Below are positions 18,924-26,724 of a DNA stretch of 38,803 nt, in pieces. The DNA is from Pseudomonadota bacterium (GTDB lineage Bacteria > Pseudomonadota > Gammaproteobacteria > Burkholderiales > Burkholderiaceae_C), in the NCBI GenBank assembly GCA_021845505.1, contig JAJZVU010000032.1:1-38803 (forward strand). Reading direction: 5' to 3'. Position numbers and translations under genes: made by a program. Position 1 is the first letter of the stretch. Every line of letters begins with the position of its first letter. The notes below the pieces were generated by a model that saw nothing but the letters and a program-made list of their open reading frames with translations, did no database searches and was not told the DNA's origin.

Positions 18924-20495
18924 TCAGTAGGTGGCAGGCCAGGTGCGCATCAGGTGCTGGCCGACCCCGTTGCTCAGCCGCATCCGATGCACCTCGAGCA
19001 TGCGGATCAGGTAGCTGCGGGTGTGCTGCGGCAGGATCACGCTCTGCACCGCGTACAGCGAGGCGATGTCGTAGACGCTGTTGTCGAGCTCCATCTGCTG
19101 CAGCGCCGCGTCGAAGCCCGGATCCCCCGGGGTCAGGCCGTGCACGATCTCCACCGCGTACTGCGGGGTCATGAAGCTGACCTCGGCGGTCGGCCAGGCG
19201 GCGACCTCGTCGGTGTTGCGCCCGCCGCCCATGTTCAGGTAGGCCTGGCCGTAGCTCTTGCGCAGGATGACCGACAGCTTGGGCACGGTCACCAGCGCCA
19301 GCGCGTTCATGAAGTTCATGATGCGCCCGGGCGCACGCTTGCGCTCGGCGTCCAGCCCGATGACAAAGCCCGGGGTATCGACGAACATCACCAGCGGGAT
19401 GTTGAAGGAATCGCACATCACGATGAAGCCGGTGATCTTCTCGCAGGCCTCGGTGTCCAGCGCGCCGCCCTTGTACAGCGGGTTGTTGGCGATCACCCCC
19501 ACCGTGCGGCCGTCGAGCCGGGCGAGCGCGGTCATCGCCACCTTGCCGAAGCGCGGCTTGAGCTCGAGCACGCTGTCGCGGTCGAAAATGGTGCGCACCA
19601 CCTTGCGCACGTCGTAGACCTGGGTGCGGTTGGCCGGCAGCAGGTGGACGATGTCGTCCATGCCCTCGCCCGATCCGGCGGGCACCGAGTGCACCGGCGG
19701 CGCCTCGTTGTGGTGGCTGGGCATGTAGCTCAGGAAGCGCCGGATCGCCTGCAGCGCCTCGTCGTCGGTGTCCACCACGGCGTCGGCGAAACCCGTGACC
19801 TCGGCGTGCAGACGCCAGCCGCCGAGTTCCTCGGGATCGATCTGCTCCTTGACCGCCAGCGACACCAGCCGCGGGCTCGACACGGCCATGATCGCGCCCT
19901 TGCGCATGACCATGAAGTCGGCCAGCACGCTGTACCAGCTCGACGAGCCGTAGCAGTATCCCAGCACGGCCGCCGCCCACGGGGTCTCGCGCATGCGCTG
20001 GTACTGCGTCGGGTCGTTGCCCAGCAGGCTGCCCATGCCCCGCGAGCCCATGGTGTCGGGCATGCGCGCCCCCGACGACTCGCCCAGGAACACCATCGGC
20101 AGCCCGCGTTGCGTGGCCACCCGCTTCATCTGCGCGATCTTCCTGCCGTTGGTCGCGCTGCTCGAGGCGCCCATGACCGTGAAGTCGTTGGACACGACTG
20201 CGATCTCGCGGCCGTCCAGCCGCGCATAGCCGACGACCTTGCCGTCGCCCGGGGTGCGCTGCCGGTCCTGCGCGACCACCGAGGTGGCGAACAGCCCGGA
20301 TTCGATGAAGCTGCCGGCGTCGACCAGGCGGTCGATGCGCTCGCGGGCATTGAGCAGGCCGCGCTCGCGACGCGCCTGCAGCTTGGCCTCGCCGCCCATC
20401 GCCAGCGCCTGCTCGCGCCTGACTCGGTACTCCTCGTGCAGACGCGCATAGGCGTCGGCGTTTTCCATGCTCTTGTGGTCGGGTCCGCTTCCCAC
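18924..20495 (-). CDS. Acyl-CoA carboxylase carboxyltransferase (first CT)
   Basis: 523 residues from a GTG start at 20495, chosen because AAGGAG lies 9 bases upstream; an internal ATG at 20468 has no such site. Two crotonase-like halves are intact: LNARERIDRLVDAGSF, VVSNDFTVMGASSSATNGRK, GESSGARMPD, then GVIANNPLYKGGALDTEACEK, MFVDTPGFVIGLDAE and RKSYGQAYLNMGGG. The selectivity position (Asp in PCC, Ile in ACC of Streptomyces) falls in GQAYLNM as Leu, so it is hydrophobic as in acetyl-CoA-type enzymes. It probably transfers carboxyl from the 73-residue carrier to a CoA ester made by the adjacent CoA-transferase. Substrate identity is open. Confidence 0.9.
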   Translation of the reverse strand: MGSGPDHKSMENADAYARLHEEYRVRREQALAMGGEAKLQARRERGLLNARERIDRLVDAGSFIESGLFATSVVAQDRQRTPGDGKVVGYARLDGREIAVVSNDFTVMGASSSATNGRKIAQMKRVATQRGLPMVFLGESSGARMPDTMGSRGMGSLLGNDPTQYQRMRETPWAAAVLGYCYGSSSWYSVLADFMVMRKGAIMAVSSPRLVSLAVKEQIDPEELGGWRLHAEVTGFADAVVDTDDEALQAIRRFLSYMPSHHNEAPPVHSVPAGSGEGMDDIVHLLPANRTQVYDVRKVVRTIFDRDSVLELKPRFGKVAMTALARLDGRTVGVIANNPLYKGGALDTEACEKITGFIVMCDSFNIPLVMFVDTPGFVIGLDAERKRAPGRIMNFMNALALVTVPKLSVILRKSYGQAYLNMGGGRNTDEVAAWPTAEVSFMTPQYAVEIVHGLTPGDPGFDAALQQMELDNSVYDIASLYAVQSVILPQHTRSYLIRMLEVHRMRLSNGVGQHLMRTWPATY

Positions 20496-20546
20496 TTGGT
20501 TTCGCTCCTTGGCCGATGACGGGTGACGCTGCCGCGGGCCGCTCGC

Positions 20547-21812
20547 TCAGGCCTGCTCGGCCAGCGCGGGGTGTTGGCCGCCGACGCTCGAGGCCTGGTA
20601 GATCACCCCGGCCTCGCGCAAGCGCAGCAATTCCTCGCGGGACAGGTCGGTCAGGCTGCCGAGCACCCGCTCGGTATCGCGTCCGACCGCGCCGCCGGCC
20701 ACGCGCAGCGCACCCGGGGTGGACGACAGCCGCGGCACCGGGCTGGCCATCGTGAAGGCCTCGCCGGTTTCGTCGCGCACGTCGACCAGCATCTCGCGCG
20801 CGCGGAAATGCGGGTCGGCGAAAATGTCCTGCATGGTGTAGATGCGGGTGGCCGGCACCTCGGCCTGCGCCAGCATGCGCTCGAGTTCGCCCAGGTCGTG
20901 CTGCGAGGTCCACTGCGCGACTTCGGCGTCCAGCGCGTCGTCGTGGGTGGAACGCGCGAGCGCCGAGGCGAAGCGGCTGTCCTCGACCAGTTCGGGACGC
21001 CGCATCGCCACGGCCAGGCGCTTGAACACCGCGTCGCCCATCGCGGTGATGTGGATGAAGTTGTGGTCCCGCGTCGGGTACAGGTTGTTGGGCGTGCTGT
21101 CTGGCAGCCGCGAGCCCGAGCGGTTGGCCACGTGGCCCAGCTTCTGGAAGGCCGAGATGTGGGGCTCCATGAAACTGAAGGCCGACTCGTACAGCGCCGC
21201 GTCGACGCACTGGCCCCTGCCGGTGATCTGCCGCGACAGCAGCGCCATGGTCGCGCCGAAGGCCCCGTACAGCCCGGTGCAGTAATCGGTCAGCGACACC
21301 GCGGTGCGAGTCGGAGGACGGTCGGGGTCGCCGGTGAGATGGCGCAGGCCGCTGACCGCCTCGCCGATCACCCCGTAGCCCGGGCGGCCCTTGTACGGGC
21401 CTGTCTGGCCGAAGCCGCTGATGCGGACCATCACGAGCCCGGGATGGATCCTGGCCAGGTCTTCGTAGCCCAGGCCCCATTTCTCGAGGCCGCCGGGGCG
21501 GAAGTTCTCGACCACCACATCGCAGCGCTGGACCAGCCGGCGCACCAGCGCCTGTCCCTCGGGCACGCGCAGGTTGACCGAAATCAGCGACTTGTTGCGC
21601 AGGATGCTGGCCGCGTACAGCGACTTGCCCTGGTGGCGCTTGCCCATGGTTCGCACCGGGTCGCCCTCGGGCGGCTCGATCTTGATGACTTCGGCGCCGA
21701 AGTCGGCGAGCAGCCTGCCGCAGAACGGGCCTGCCACCGTCGACCCCATCTCCAGCACCCGGAAGCCGCTCAGCGGCCCGTTGCGCTCCGTCTTGACCTC
21801 TTGCTCGTGCAT
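20547..21812 (-). CDS. CaiB/BaiF (class III) CoA-transferase
   Basis: 421 residues from ATG 21812 with CAGGAG upstream (the frame is open to 21845, but that lacks a site). Family landmarks: LSGFRVLEMGSTVAGPFCGRLLADFGAEVIKIE at the start, RNKSLISVNL, VENFRPGGLEKWGLGYE, FGQTGPY, and catalytic Asp176 in SLTDYCTG, the residue that forms the acyl-anhydride intermediate in this class. The C-terminal MQDIFADPHFRAREM segment is also typical. It moves CoA between an acyl-CoA (often succinyl-CoA) and a free acid. It sits between the GntR gene (29 bases) and the first CT (51 bases), so it probably activates the substrate that the carboxylase acts on. Confidence 0.93.
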   Translation of the reverse strand: MHEQEVKTERNGPLSGFRVLEMGSTVAGPFCGRLLADFGAEVIKIEPPEGDPVRTMGKRHQGKSLYAASILRNKSLISVNLRVPEGQALVRRLVQRCDVVVENFRPGGLEKWGLGYEDLARIHPGLVMVRISGFGQTGPYKGRPGYGVIGEAVSGLRHLTGDPDRPPTRTAVSLTDYCTGLYGAFGATMALLSRQITGRGQCVDAALYESAFSFMEPHISAFQKLGHVANRSGSRLPDSTPNNLYPTRDHNFIHITAMGDAVFKRLAVAMRRPELVEDSRFASALARSTHDDALDAEVAQWTSQHDLGELERMLAQAEVPATRIYTMQDIFADPHFRAREMLVDVRDETGEAFTMASPVPRLSSTPGALRVAGGAVGRDTERVLGSLTDLSREELLRLREAGVIYQASSVGGQHPALAEQA

Positions 21813-21841
21813 CGTCCTCGCTCCTGAACCGCGCCGCGCCG

Positions 21842-22546
21842 TCACAGGATGAACTTGCGATAGCGCAGGATGAATTCGCGCGCGCTGCGCATGTTCTCCC
21901 GCCGGCAGCGTTCGGCCTCGTCGGCGTCGCCGCGGCGCATCGCCGCCAGCACCGCGCGATGTTCCTTCAGGCCCTGTTCGGCGCGCCCTGGCAGGATGAT
22001 CACCCGCCGGATGACCGACTGGGTCTTTTCATAGATGCTGTCGATCATCGCGGTGAGGATCGGGTTGGCCGCGGCCTCGATGACCCGCCTGCGGAAGCGG
22101 GCATAGCCCTCCAGGAAGGCCTCGTAGTCGCCGCGAGCCACGTAGTCGTGCATCGCTCCATCGAACAGGTCGAGCAGGTCCTGCCAGCTCTCGGCGGCGG
22201 TGTTCTGGGTCGCCAGGCGCACCGTCAAGCCCTCGAGCACCTCGCGCACCTGGTAGAGCTCGATGACCTGGTCGACCTCCAGCTTGACCACGATCGCGCC
22301 GCGGTTCGGGATGCGCTCGACCAGGCCGCGCTCCTGCAGCGCCATCAGCGCTTCGCGCACCTTGGCGCGCGGCGCCCCGAACTCGTCGGCCAGCACCTGC
22401 TCGCGCAGCCGGCTGCCCGGAGGCAGGTCGTGGCTGACGATGCGGTCGCGCAGCAGCGCGAGCACGTCGGGTGCCCGCGGCGCCTTGCCCGGCGCCGGCT
22501 GCTTGGGGTCGGAGGCGGGCCTGGCCGCCTGCTGGTTCCTGGCCAT
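21842..22546 (-). CDS. GntR-family (FadR/FCD) transcriptional regulator
   Basis: 234 residues from ATG 22546 (MARNQQAARP). A winged helix-turn-helix (about 25-90: DRIVSHDLPPGSRLREQVLADEFGAPRAKVREAL, GLVERIPNRGAIV) is followed by an all-helical FCD ligand domain (about 95-225). In FCD proteins a metal is usually held by one Asp and three His. Here the first His region reads YARFRRRVIEA and the last ENMRSARE, so two of the three His seem missing, while EHRAVLAAM keeps one. It is the first gene of the carboxylase cluster and probably represses it and itself. The start lacks a clear ribosome-binding site, consistent with the short leader predicted from the promoter at 22575-22603. Confidence 0.9.
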   Translation of the reverse strand: MARNQQAARPASDPKQPAPGKAPRAPDVLALLRDRIVSHDLPPGSRLREQVLADEFGAPRAKVREALMALQERGLVERIPNRGAIVVKLEVDQVIELYQVREVLEGLTVRLATQNTAAESWQDLLDLFDGAMHDYVARGDYEAFLEGYARFRRRVIEAAANPILTAMIDSIYEKTQSVIRRVIILPGRAEQGLKEHRAVLAAMRRGDADEAERCRRENMRSAREFILRYRKFIL

Positions 22547-22574
22547 CGGTCTGTGGATGGTGATCGTTGCCCGC

Positions 22575-22603
22575 AGGCTAGGACCACGCCGTTTTTTTGT
22601 CAA
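22575..22603 (-). promoter_or_regulatory. Sigma-70 promoter for the GntR/carboxylase cluster
   Basis: On the minus strand TTGACA (22603-22598, a perfect -35) is followed by a 17-base spacer starting with six A, then TAGCCT (22580-22575, 3 of 6 to consensus). Transcription would start near 22568, about 20 bases before the ATG at 22546. Such an AT-rich block is rare in this window. The -35 overlaps a GntR-like palindrome, so repressor binding would block polymerase. Confidence 0.65.
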
Positions 22604-22654
22604 CAGATTCGCCAACAATTTAGCTAACAACCAGCGGCGATTCTGTAGACAAAA
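22597..22654. promoter_or_regulatory. Candidate GntR operator region with 12-bp-period repeats
   Basis: Two sites fit the GntR pattern TGT-N2-ACA: TTGTCAACAG (22597-22606) and CTGTAGACAA (22643-22652); their extended 12-base forms (22595-22606 and 22643-22654) are inverted copies with one mismatch. Between them an AACA core repeats at exactly 12-bp spacing (22602, 22614, 22626), and TTAGCTAA (22620-22627) is a perfect palindrome. The first box covers the -35 of the promoter. The rest of the 22547-22754 gap shows no gene. Confidence 0.55.
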
Positions 22655-22754
22655 GTTCTTACAAGCAGCACGGGCCTGCGGGCAGCCGGTCGACTGCTCG
22701 CCAAGTCCTTGATTCAAATGGTGATTCTGCGTCGCGCAGCGACGCGCGGGGCGC

Positions 22755-23330
22755 TCAGAAAGTGCCCGGGGCCGTTCGCTGCTGGCGCTGCCGCGACTGC
22801 GCAGGCGGCCTCGGCTGCGCGCGCTGGCGCGCGGCGGCCGCCGCGGCCAGCGAGGCGCTGAGTGCCGGCAACGCGCCGCGCATGGAGAAGTGGTCCGCCT
22901 GGAAACTGCCGCTTTGCAGCGGATAGGCGATCCCCAGCATGCCGTGATTGGCGGCGACGCGATTGTCGATGTCTTCCGGGTCGTGGATGATGTAGCGGTA
23001 CAGCATCGCGCCGTCACCGCGATAGGGTCCGCCGCAGGTCAGCTCGTGGCTGACCGCGCCCTGGCGGCTGTTGAACAGGGCGACCTCGGTCGAGCCCGTG
23101 CGGCACCGCAGTTTCATCGCCAGGATCCAGCGGCAGACGTTTTCCCCGGGATAGCAGAACTTGCCCAGCACGTCGCCGGACGCGCTCTCGGTGGCGGCGT
23201 AGTAATACGAGGAGTCGTCGGCGCGGCCGGAGATCCAGTCGCCGTAGGCATGGACGCGCTGCGCCAGCAGCGACGGCGGCATGCCCAGCGACCAGCCGGC
23301 CAGCAGCAGCGCACAGCCCAGGCGTTTCAT
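22755..23330 (-). CDS. Secreted hypothetical protein with Cys-rich domain
   Basis: 191 residues with a signal peptide (MKRLGCALLL..., predicted cleavage near residue 24) and a GAGGGG ribosome-binding site 6 bases before the ATG. The mature domain (25-150) contains four Cys (FCYPGENVCRW, LRCRTG, LTCGG) suited to two disulfides, and ends in a low-complexity Ala/Arg/Gln/Pro tail. A YGDWISG segment near the mature N-terminus is vaguely like invasion-associated protein B domains, but the match is too weak to name it. It is upstream of the GntR gene on the same strand, separated by a gap holding that gene's own promoter, so it is probably a separate unit. Confidence 0.7.
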   Translation of the reverse strand: MKRLGCALLLAGWSLGMPPSLLAQRVHAYGDWISGRADDSSYYYAATESASGDVLGKFCYPGENVCRWILAMKLRCRTGSTEVALFNSRQGAVSHELTCGGPYRGDGAMLYRYIIHDPEDIDNRVAANHGMLGIAYPLQSGSFQADHFSMRGALPALSASLAAAAAARQRAQPRPPAQSRQRQQRTAPGTF

Positions 23331-23460
23331 CGTGGCCCCTCGTTTCGCTCCGCCCTCTGCGGGCCTTGCCCTGGTTGCGCCGCGGCCTCGCGCCGCCCGC
23401 GGTGGCTGGATCGGGGGCCGACCGGCGCCATCAGTCTAGCGCGCCCGCCGAGGGTGCGAG

Positions 23461-23488
23461 ACAAAAGAAACCCGGCCGCGAGGCCGGG
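23461..23488 (-). terminator. Intrinsic terminator after the peroxidase gene
   Basis: A perfect 7-bp stem CCCGGCC/GGCCGGG (23471-23488) with a four-base loop is followed on the minus strand by TTTCTTTTGT (23470-23461). This is the classic stem plus U-tract, placed about 90 bases past the stop of the minus-strand peroxidase gene at 23580. The rest of 23331-23579 shows nothing else. Confidence 0.8.
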
Positions 23489-23579
23489 CGCAATCAGCGG
23501 GGAGCCATGAAACATCGACCAATGTAGGCACCGATTGTTGCTGGCGCGTTGCCCGGGGGTGACCGGCGTAGACCAGCTG

Positions 23580-24935
23580 TTACCGGAGCGGATGCCGACG
23601 CCGCCGCCAGCCGTCGTCCAGCGTGCGCAGGAAGGCGATGAGGTCGCGCATGTCGCGGCGGCTCATCGCCACGGGCTGTCCGGCCCTGCGGTCCAGCGGC
23701 GGATCGACCCGGTCGACGTTGCCCCGCAGGCGGCGCGGCAGGTCGTCGAAGCGCTCGACCCTGCCGTCGACCACCGGGTAGATCTTCCACGGCCTCGTGT
23801 CGCGGTCGTCGTAGAACTCCAGGACCTGCTCGAGGGTGTGGTAGACGCCGTTGTGGAAGAACGCATGGCGCGTGGCCGCGTTGCGCAGCGTGGGCGTGAG
23901 GAACATGCCGCAGTAGCGGGTCTGCGACGCCAGGTCCTTGCGGTACGGCCCGCACAGCCCGAGGTCGAAATAGCGGGGATTGCGATTGGCCGGGATCGCC
24001 GGGTTGCGCGGCACCCCCAGCGCCTCGTACTGGGTGTCGGTGAACAGCGGCGGCGAGCCGTCGGGGCCGGGTCGGTCGAGATGGCAGGCCGCGCAGTCGC
24101 CCTTGCGCGGATCGTTGAACACCCGGTAGCCACGCGCCTGCGCCGGCGTGAAACGCGCCCGTCCCTGCAGCCAGGCGTCGTACTTGCTGGTGAAGGGGTG
24201 GAAGCTGGGGTCCTCGATCTGGTAGCGGGCCAGCGCGAACAGGGCTTCGCTGACCAGCAGCCGCGGCTGGTGCAGCACCGCGCGGCCGAACAGCTCGACA
24301 AAGCGCCCGGCATAGCGCGACCCGTGCAGCTTGCGGGCGACCCGGTCGATGCTGCCGGCGTCCATTTCCAGCGGGTTGAACAAAGGCCCGTCGGCCTGCT
24401 GCTGCAGGGTGTCGACCCGACCGTCCCAGAACAGGCCGCCTTGCGGAACCAGGTTGGCTGCGCTGGCCTGGGCGTCGCTGGCGGTCTTGCGCAGCCTGGG
24501 CGCGCGCTGCCCGCGGGCCACCAGCTGGCGCAGCGTGACGGTTTCGTTTTCTTCGTTGTCGGGGCCGATGCTGAAGTTCGGCTGCCGGTACAGGTACTCC
24601 AGCGACGGCACCGCACGCACCCCCGGGCGGCTCAGCCGGCCGCCACCGAACTGCACGGACAGCGAGTTGGCCGGCGCGTAGGCATGCGCCGGGTCGTGGC
24701 ACGACGCGCAGGACATGCGCCCCGAGCCCGAAAGTCCCGTGTAGAAGAACAACTTGCGCCCGAGCCGGGCGACCGCGCTCAGGGGCCTGCGAGCAGGCAG
24801 CAGCAAGTGCACCGGATGGGGGTTGGCCCCGTCGGCCAGCACCAGCGGCGGCCTGGCCTGCGCCGCGGGCAGCGCGCGCCCCAGCGCCAGCGCGGCCGTC
24901 AGAAGCGCCGCGGCGCCCGCGGCCGGCCGCCGCAT
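23580..24935 (-). CDS. Di-heme cytochrome c peroxidase (CcpA/MauG family)
   Basis: 451 residues with a signal peptide (LLTAALALGRALPAAQA, cut near 27), so periplasmic. Two c-type heme sites: CASCH (Cys76-Cys79-His80) and CAACH (Cys281-Cys284-His285). The FWDGR segment (169-173), NPLEM and FLTPTLRNAATRHAFFHNGVYHTLEQV are family signatures. CcpA enzymes reduce hydrogen peroxide with cytochrome c or copper-protein electrons; MauG-like members oxidise other substrates instead. The start codon overlaps the phosphoesterase stop by one base (TGATG), so its translation is probably coupled to that gene. Its substrate is open, and the pairing with a phosphoesterase argues for a role other than plain peroxide defence. 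Confidence 0.92.
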   Translation of the reverse strand: MRRPAAGAAALLTAALALGRALPAAQARPPLVLADGANPHPVHLLLPARRPLSAVARLGRKLFFYTGLSGSGRMSCASCHDPAHAYAPANSLSVQFGGGRLSRPGVRAVPSLEYLYRQPNFSIGPDNEENETVTLRQLVARGQRAPRLRKTASDAQASAANLVPQGGLFWDGRVDTLQQQADGPLFNPLEMDAGSIDRVARKLHGSRYAGRFVELFGRAVLHQPRLLVSEALFALARYQIEDPSFHPFTSKYDAWLQGRARFTPAQARGYRVFNDPRKGDCAACHLDRPGPDGSPPLFTDTQYEALGVPRNPAIPANRNPRYFDLGLCGPYRKDLASQTRYCGMFLTPTLRNAATRHAFFHNGVYHTLEQVLEFYDDRDTRPWKIYPVVDGRVERFDDLPRRLRGNVDRVDPPLDRRAGQPVAMSRRDMRDLIAFLRTLDDGWRRRRHPLR

Positions 24936-26671
24936 CAGCTCGAGGTCGGGAAGCGGCTTCCCGCCGGTGGCCGGCGCAACACCCTGCCGGTACGCGGGTC
25001 CAGGAACAGTCGGGGAACGGGGCCCGCCGGCGCAGCCCCGGCATGCCGGCCGCCGAAACGGAACAGGCCCATCAGGCTGCCGGCGTCGGCATCGAAGGAC
25101 CCGCCGCCCAATCTCTGGCCGTGCAGCCAGTTGTCCTCGATGAAACGCACCACCGACGCCAGCGACACCCGGGTGTGGCCGACATGGTCGGGCCTGGCCC
25201 AAGGCGAGATCACCAGCAGCGGGATGCGCGTGCCCGGGCCGCAGCGCCCGTTGACCGGATGGCCGCTCAAGCCGTCGCGCGGCGTGCCGTTGCCGCAGAC
25301 TCCGCTGCCGTCGAGCTGGTCGGCCTGGGGATCGTAGGACGGGTTGGTCGGCGTCGCGAAGGCGTGGTCGTACCAGCCGTCGGAGTCGTCGTAGGTGACG
25401 ATCACCGCGGTGTCCTTCCACTGCGGCTGCTGCTCGAGGAAGTTCACCACCTTGGTGACAAAGGCCTGCTCGTCCAGCGGGTCGGAGTAGCCGGCATGGG
25501 CGTCCTGGTAGGCGGGAGCCTTGAGGAAACTCACCGCCGGGAAGTTGCCCTGCTCGACCGCGGTGAAGAAGTCGTTCAGGCCGTATTCGTGGTTCGCCGG
25601 GTCGCGCGTCGTGGTGCCGGGAACGTAGCTGTGGCCGATGGCCGCCACCGACGCAGGTCGCGCATGGGTCGGGTTGGCGGTGGAGGCGAAGTACTGGAAC
25701 CAGTTGTGGTGGGGGATGTAGTCGAGGATGGTCGCCCCCACCACCGTGGATGGCGTGCTGCGCGCGCAGCCGGTCGTGCCGTTGGCGTTGCTGCGCTGGA
25801 GATCGAATCCGCCCATGAAGCCGCCCCAGGAGATGCGCTGCGCATCGAGCAGGTCGCCGATGTTGCGCCCTTCCATCATCACCTGGTCCTTCGGGTTGGA
25901 GCACACGTCGTACGCCGGATCGACGTCGCTGATCAACGTCTTGCTGCCGTCGGAGTTGTCGAGGTAGTACGAGTTCGCCTGCAGGGTGAAGGGTTGCCGG
26001 GTCGTGCGCACCAGACGCACGCCGTTGGTCTGCCCGGACACCACCTCCAGCGCACCGGGGGTCGAGGGGCCGTAGGTGTCGGTGTAGGCGTTGTCGCTCA
26101 GTGCGAAGTGCTGGGCGTAGTTCCACAGCGCGGTCACGGTGTTGCCGTCGAAATACCCCATCACCTGGCCCTTGGTGCCGAAGGCGCCCACGCCACCGCG
26201 GGTGGCGGTTCCGGTGTGCAGCGGAAACAGATCCGCCCTGCCGCCGTCGTAGGCCTGCTGTTCGGCGGTGTAGCCGTGGTTCTGGTCGGCCGTGGCGGCC
26301 TGGGTGCGGTCGAGCCGGAAGGGGTTGCTGGCCCCGGCGCCGTTGGCGGGATTCAGATTGGGGTTGTGGTCCAGCAAAAGGCCGCGCAATCCGTTGACCC
26401 GCGGCGTGTCGGGCGCGGCGTGGAACGCCGGTTCGCCGGCCGGGTTCGTGGCCGACGGGTAGGTCGCGAAATAGTGGTCGAACGACACGTTTTCGTCGAA
26501 CAGCACGACCAGGTGCCGGATCGGCGTCGCCGGCACCGGCGCGCCGGCGTGCAGCCCGGAGCGGCTGGCGGCCGCCTGGTGCAACGGGCCCGTGGTGGAA
26601 CAGGCCGAGACGCCGAGCGCGATCGCGGCGGCGAGCGCCCAGTGGGTGGGCTGGGTCTTGAAGGTGGACAT
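24935..26671 (-). CDS. Lipoprotein phosphoesterase (phospholipase C / acid phosphatase family)
   Basis: 578 residues from ATG 26671. Residues 1-24 form a lipoprotein signal with lipobox VSAC (Cys24), so it is anchored in a membrane. The domain belongs to the PF04185-type phosphoesterases: IRHLVVLFDENVSFDHYFATYP (51-72, with the metal/nucleophile region at Glu60-Asn61 and a nearby Ser63), NAYTDTYGPSTPGA, a TYDDSDGWYDHAF metal site, and RIPLLVISPWAR. Family members include AcpA acid phosphatase and phospholipase C. Substrate is not predictable. It is co-transcribed with the di-heme peroxidase that overlaps its stop. Confidence 0.9.
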   Translation of the reverse strand: MSTFKTQPTHWALAAAIALGVSACSTTGPLHQAAASRSGLHAGAPVPATPIRHLVVLFDENVSFDHYFATYPSATNPAGEPAFHAAPDTPRVNGLRGLLLDHNPNLNPANGAGASNPFRLDRTQAATADQNHGYTAEQQAYDGGRADLFPLHTGTATRGGVGAFGTKGQVMGYFDGNTVTALWNYAQHFALSDNAYTDTYGPSTPGALEVVSGQTNGVRLVRTTRQPFTLQANSYYLDNSDGSKTLISDVDPAYDVCSNPKDQVMMEGRNIGDLLDAQRISWGGFMGGFDLQRSNANGTTGCARSTPSTVVGATILDYIPHHNWFQYFASTANPTHARPASVAAIGHSYVPGTTTRDPANHEYGLNDFFTAVEQGNFPAVSFLKAPAYQDAHAGYSDPLDEQAFVTKVVNFLEQQPQWKDTAVIVTYDDSDGWYDHAFATPTNPSYDPQADQLDGSGVCGNGTPRDGLSGHPVNGRCGPGTRIPLLVISPWARPDHVGHTRVSLASVVRFIEDNWLHGQRLGGGSFDADAGSLMGLFRFGGRHAGAAPAGPVPRLFLDPRTGRVLRRPPAGSRFPTSS

Positions 26672-26695
26672 CCGGGCAATCTCCAGGAACAGCAC

Positions 26696-26724
26696 AGCAT
26701 ACGCAGCCCGCCGGAGCCTGTCCC
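26696..26724 (-). promoter_or_regulatory. Possible promoter of the phosphoesterase-peroxidase operon
   Basis: On the minus strand GGGACA (26724-26719, 4 of 6 to -35) is separated by 17 bases from TATGCT (26701-26696, 4 of 6 to -10), giving a start about 18 bases before the ATG at 26671. The fit is moderate and untested. Confidence 0.4.

Noticed and set aside
16443-20519. 1358-codon open frame on the plus strand
   Set aside because: It is antisense to the ACS transporter, carrier, biotin carboxylase and carboxyltransferase genes, which all have clear family motifs. Same GC artefact.
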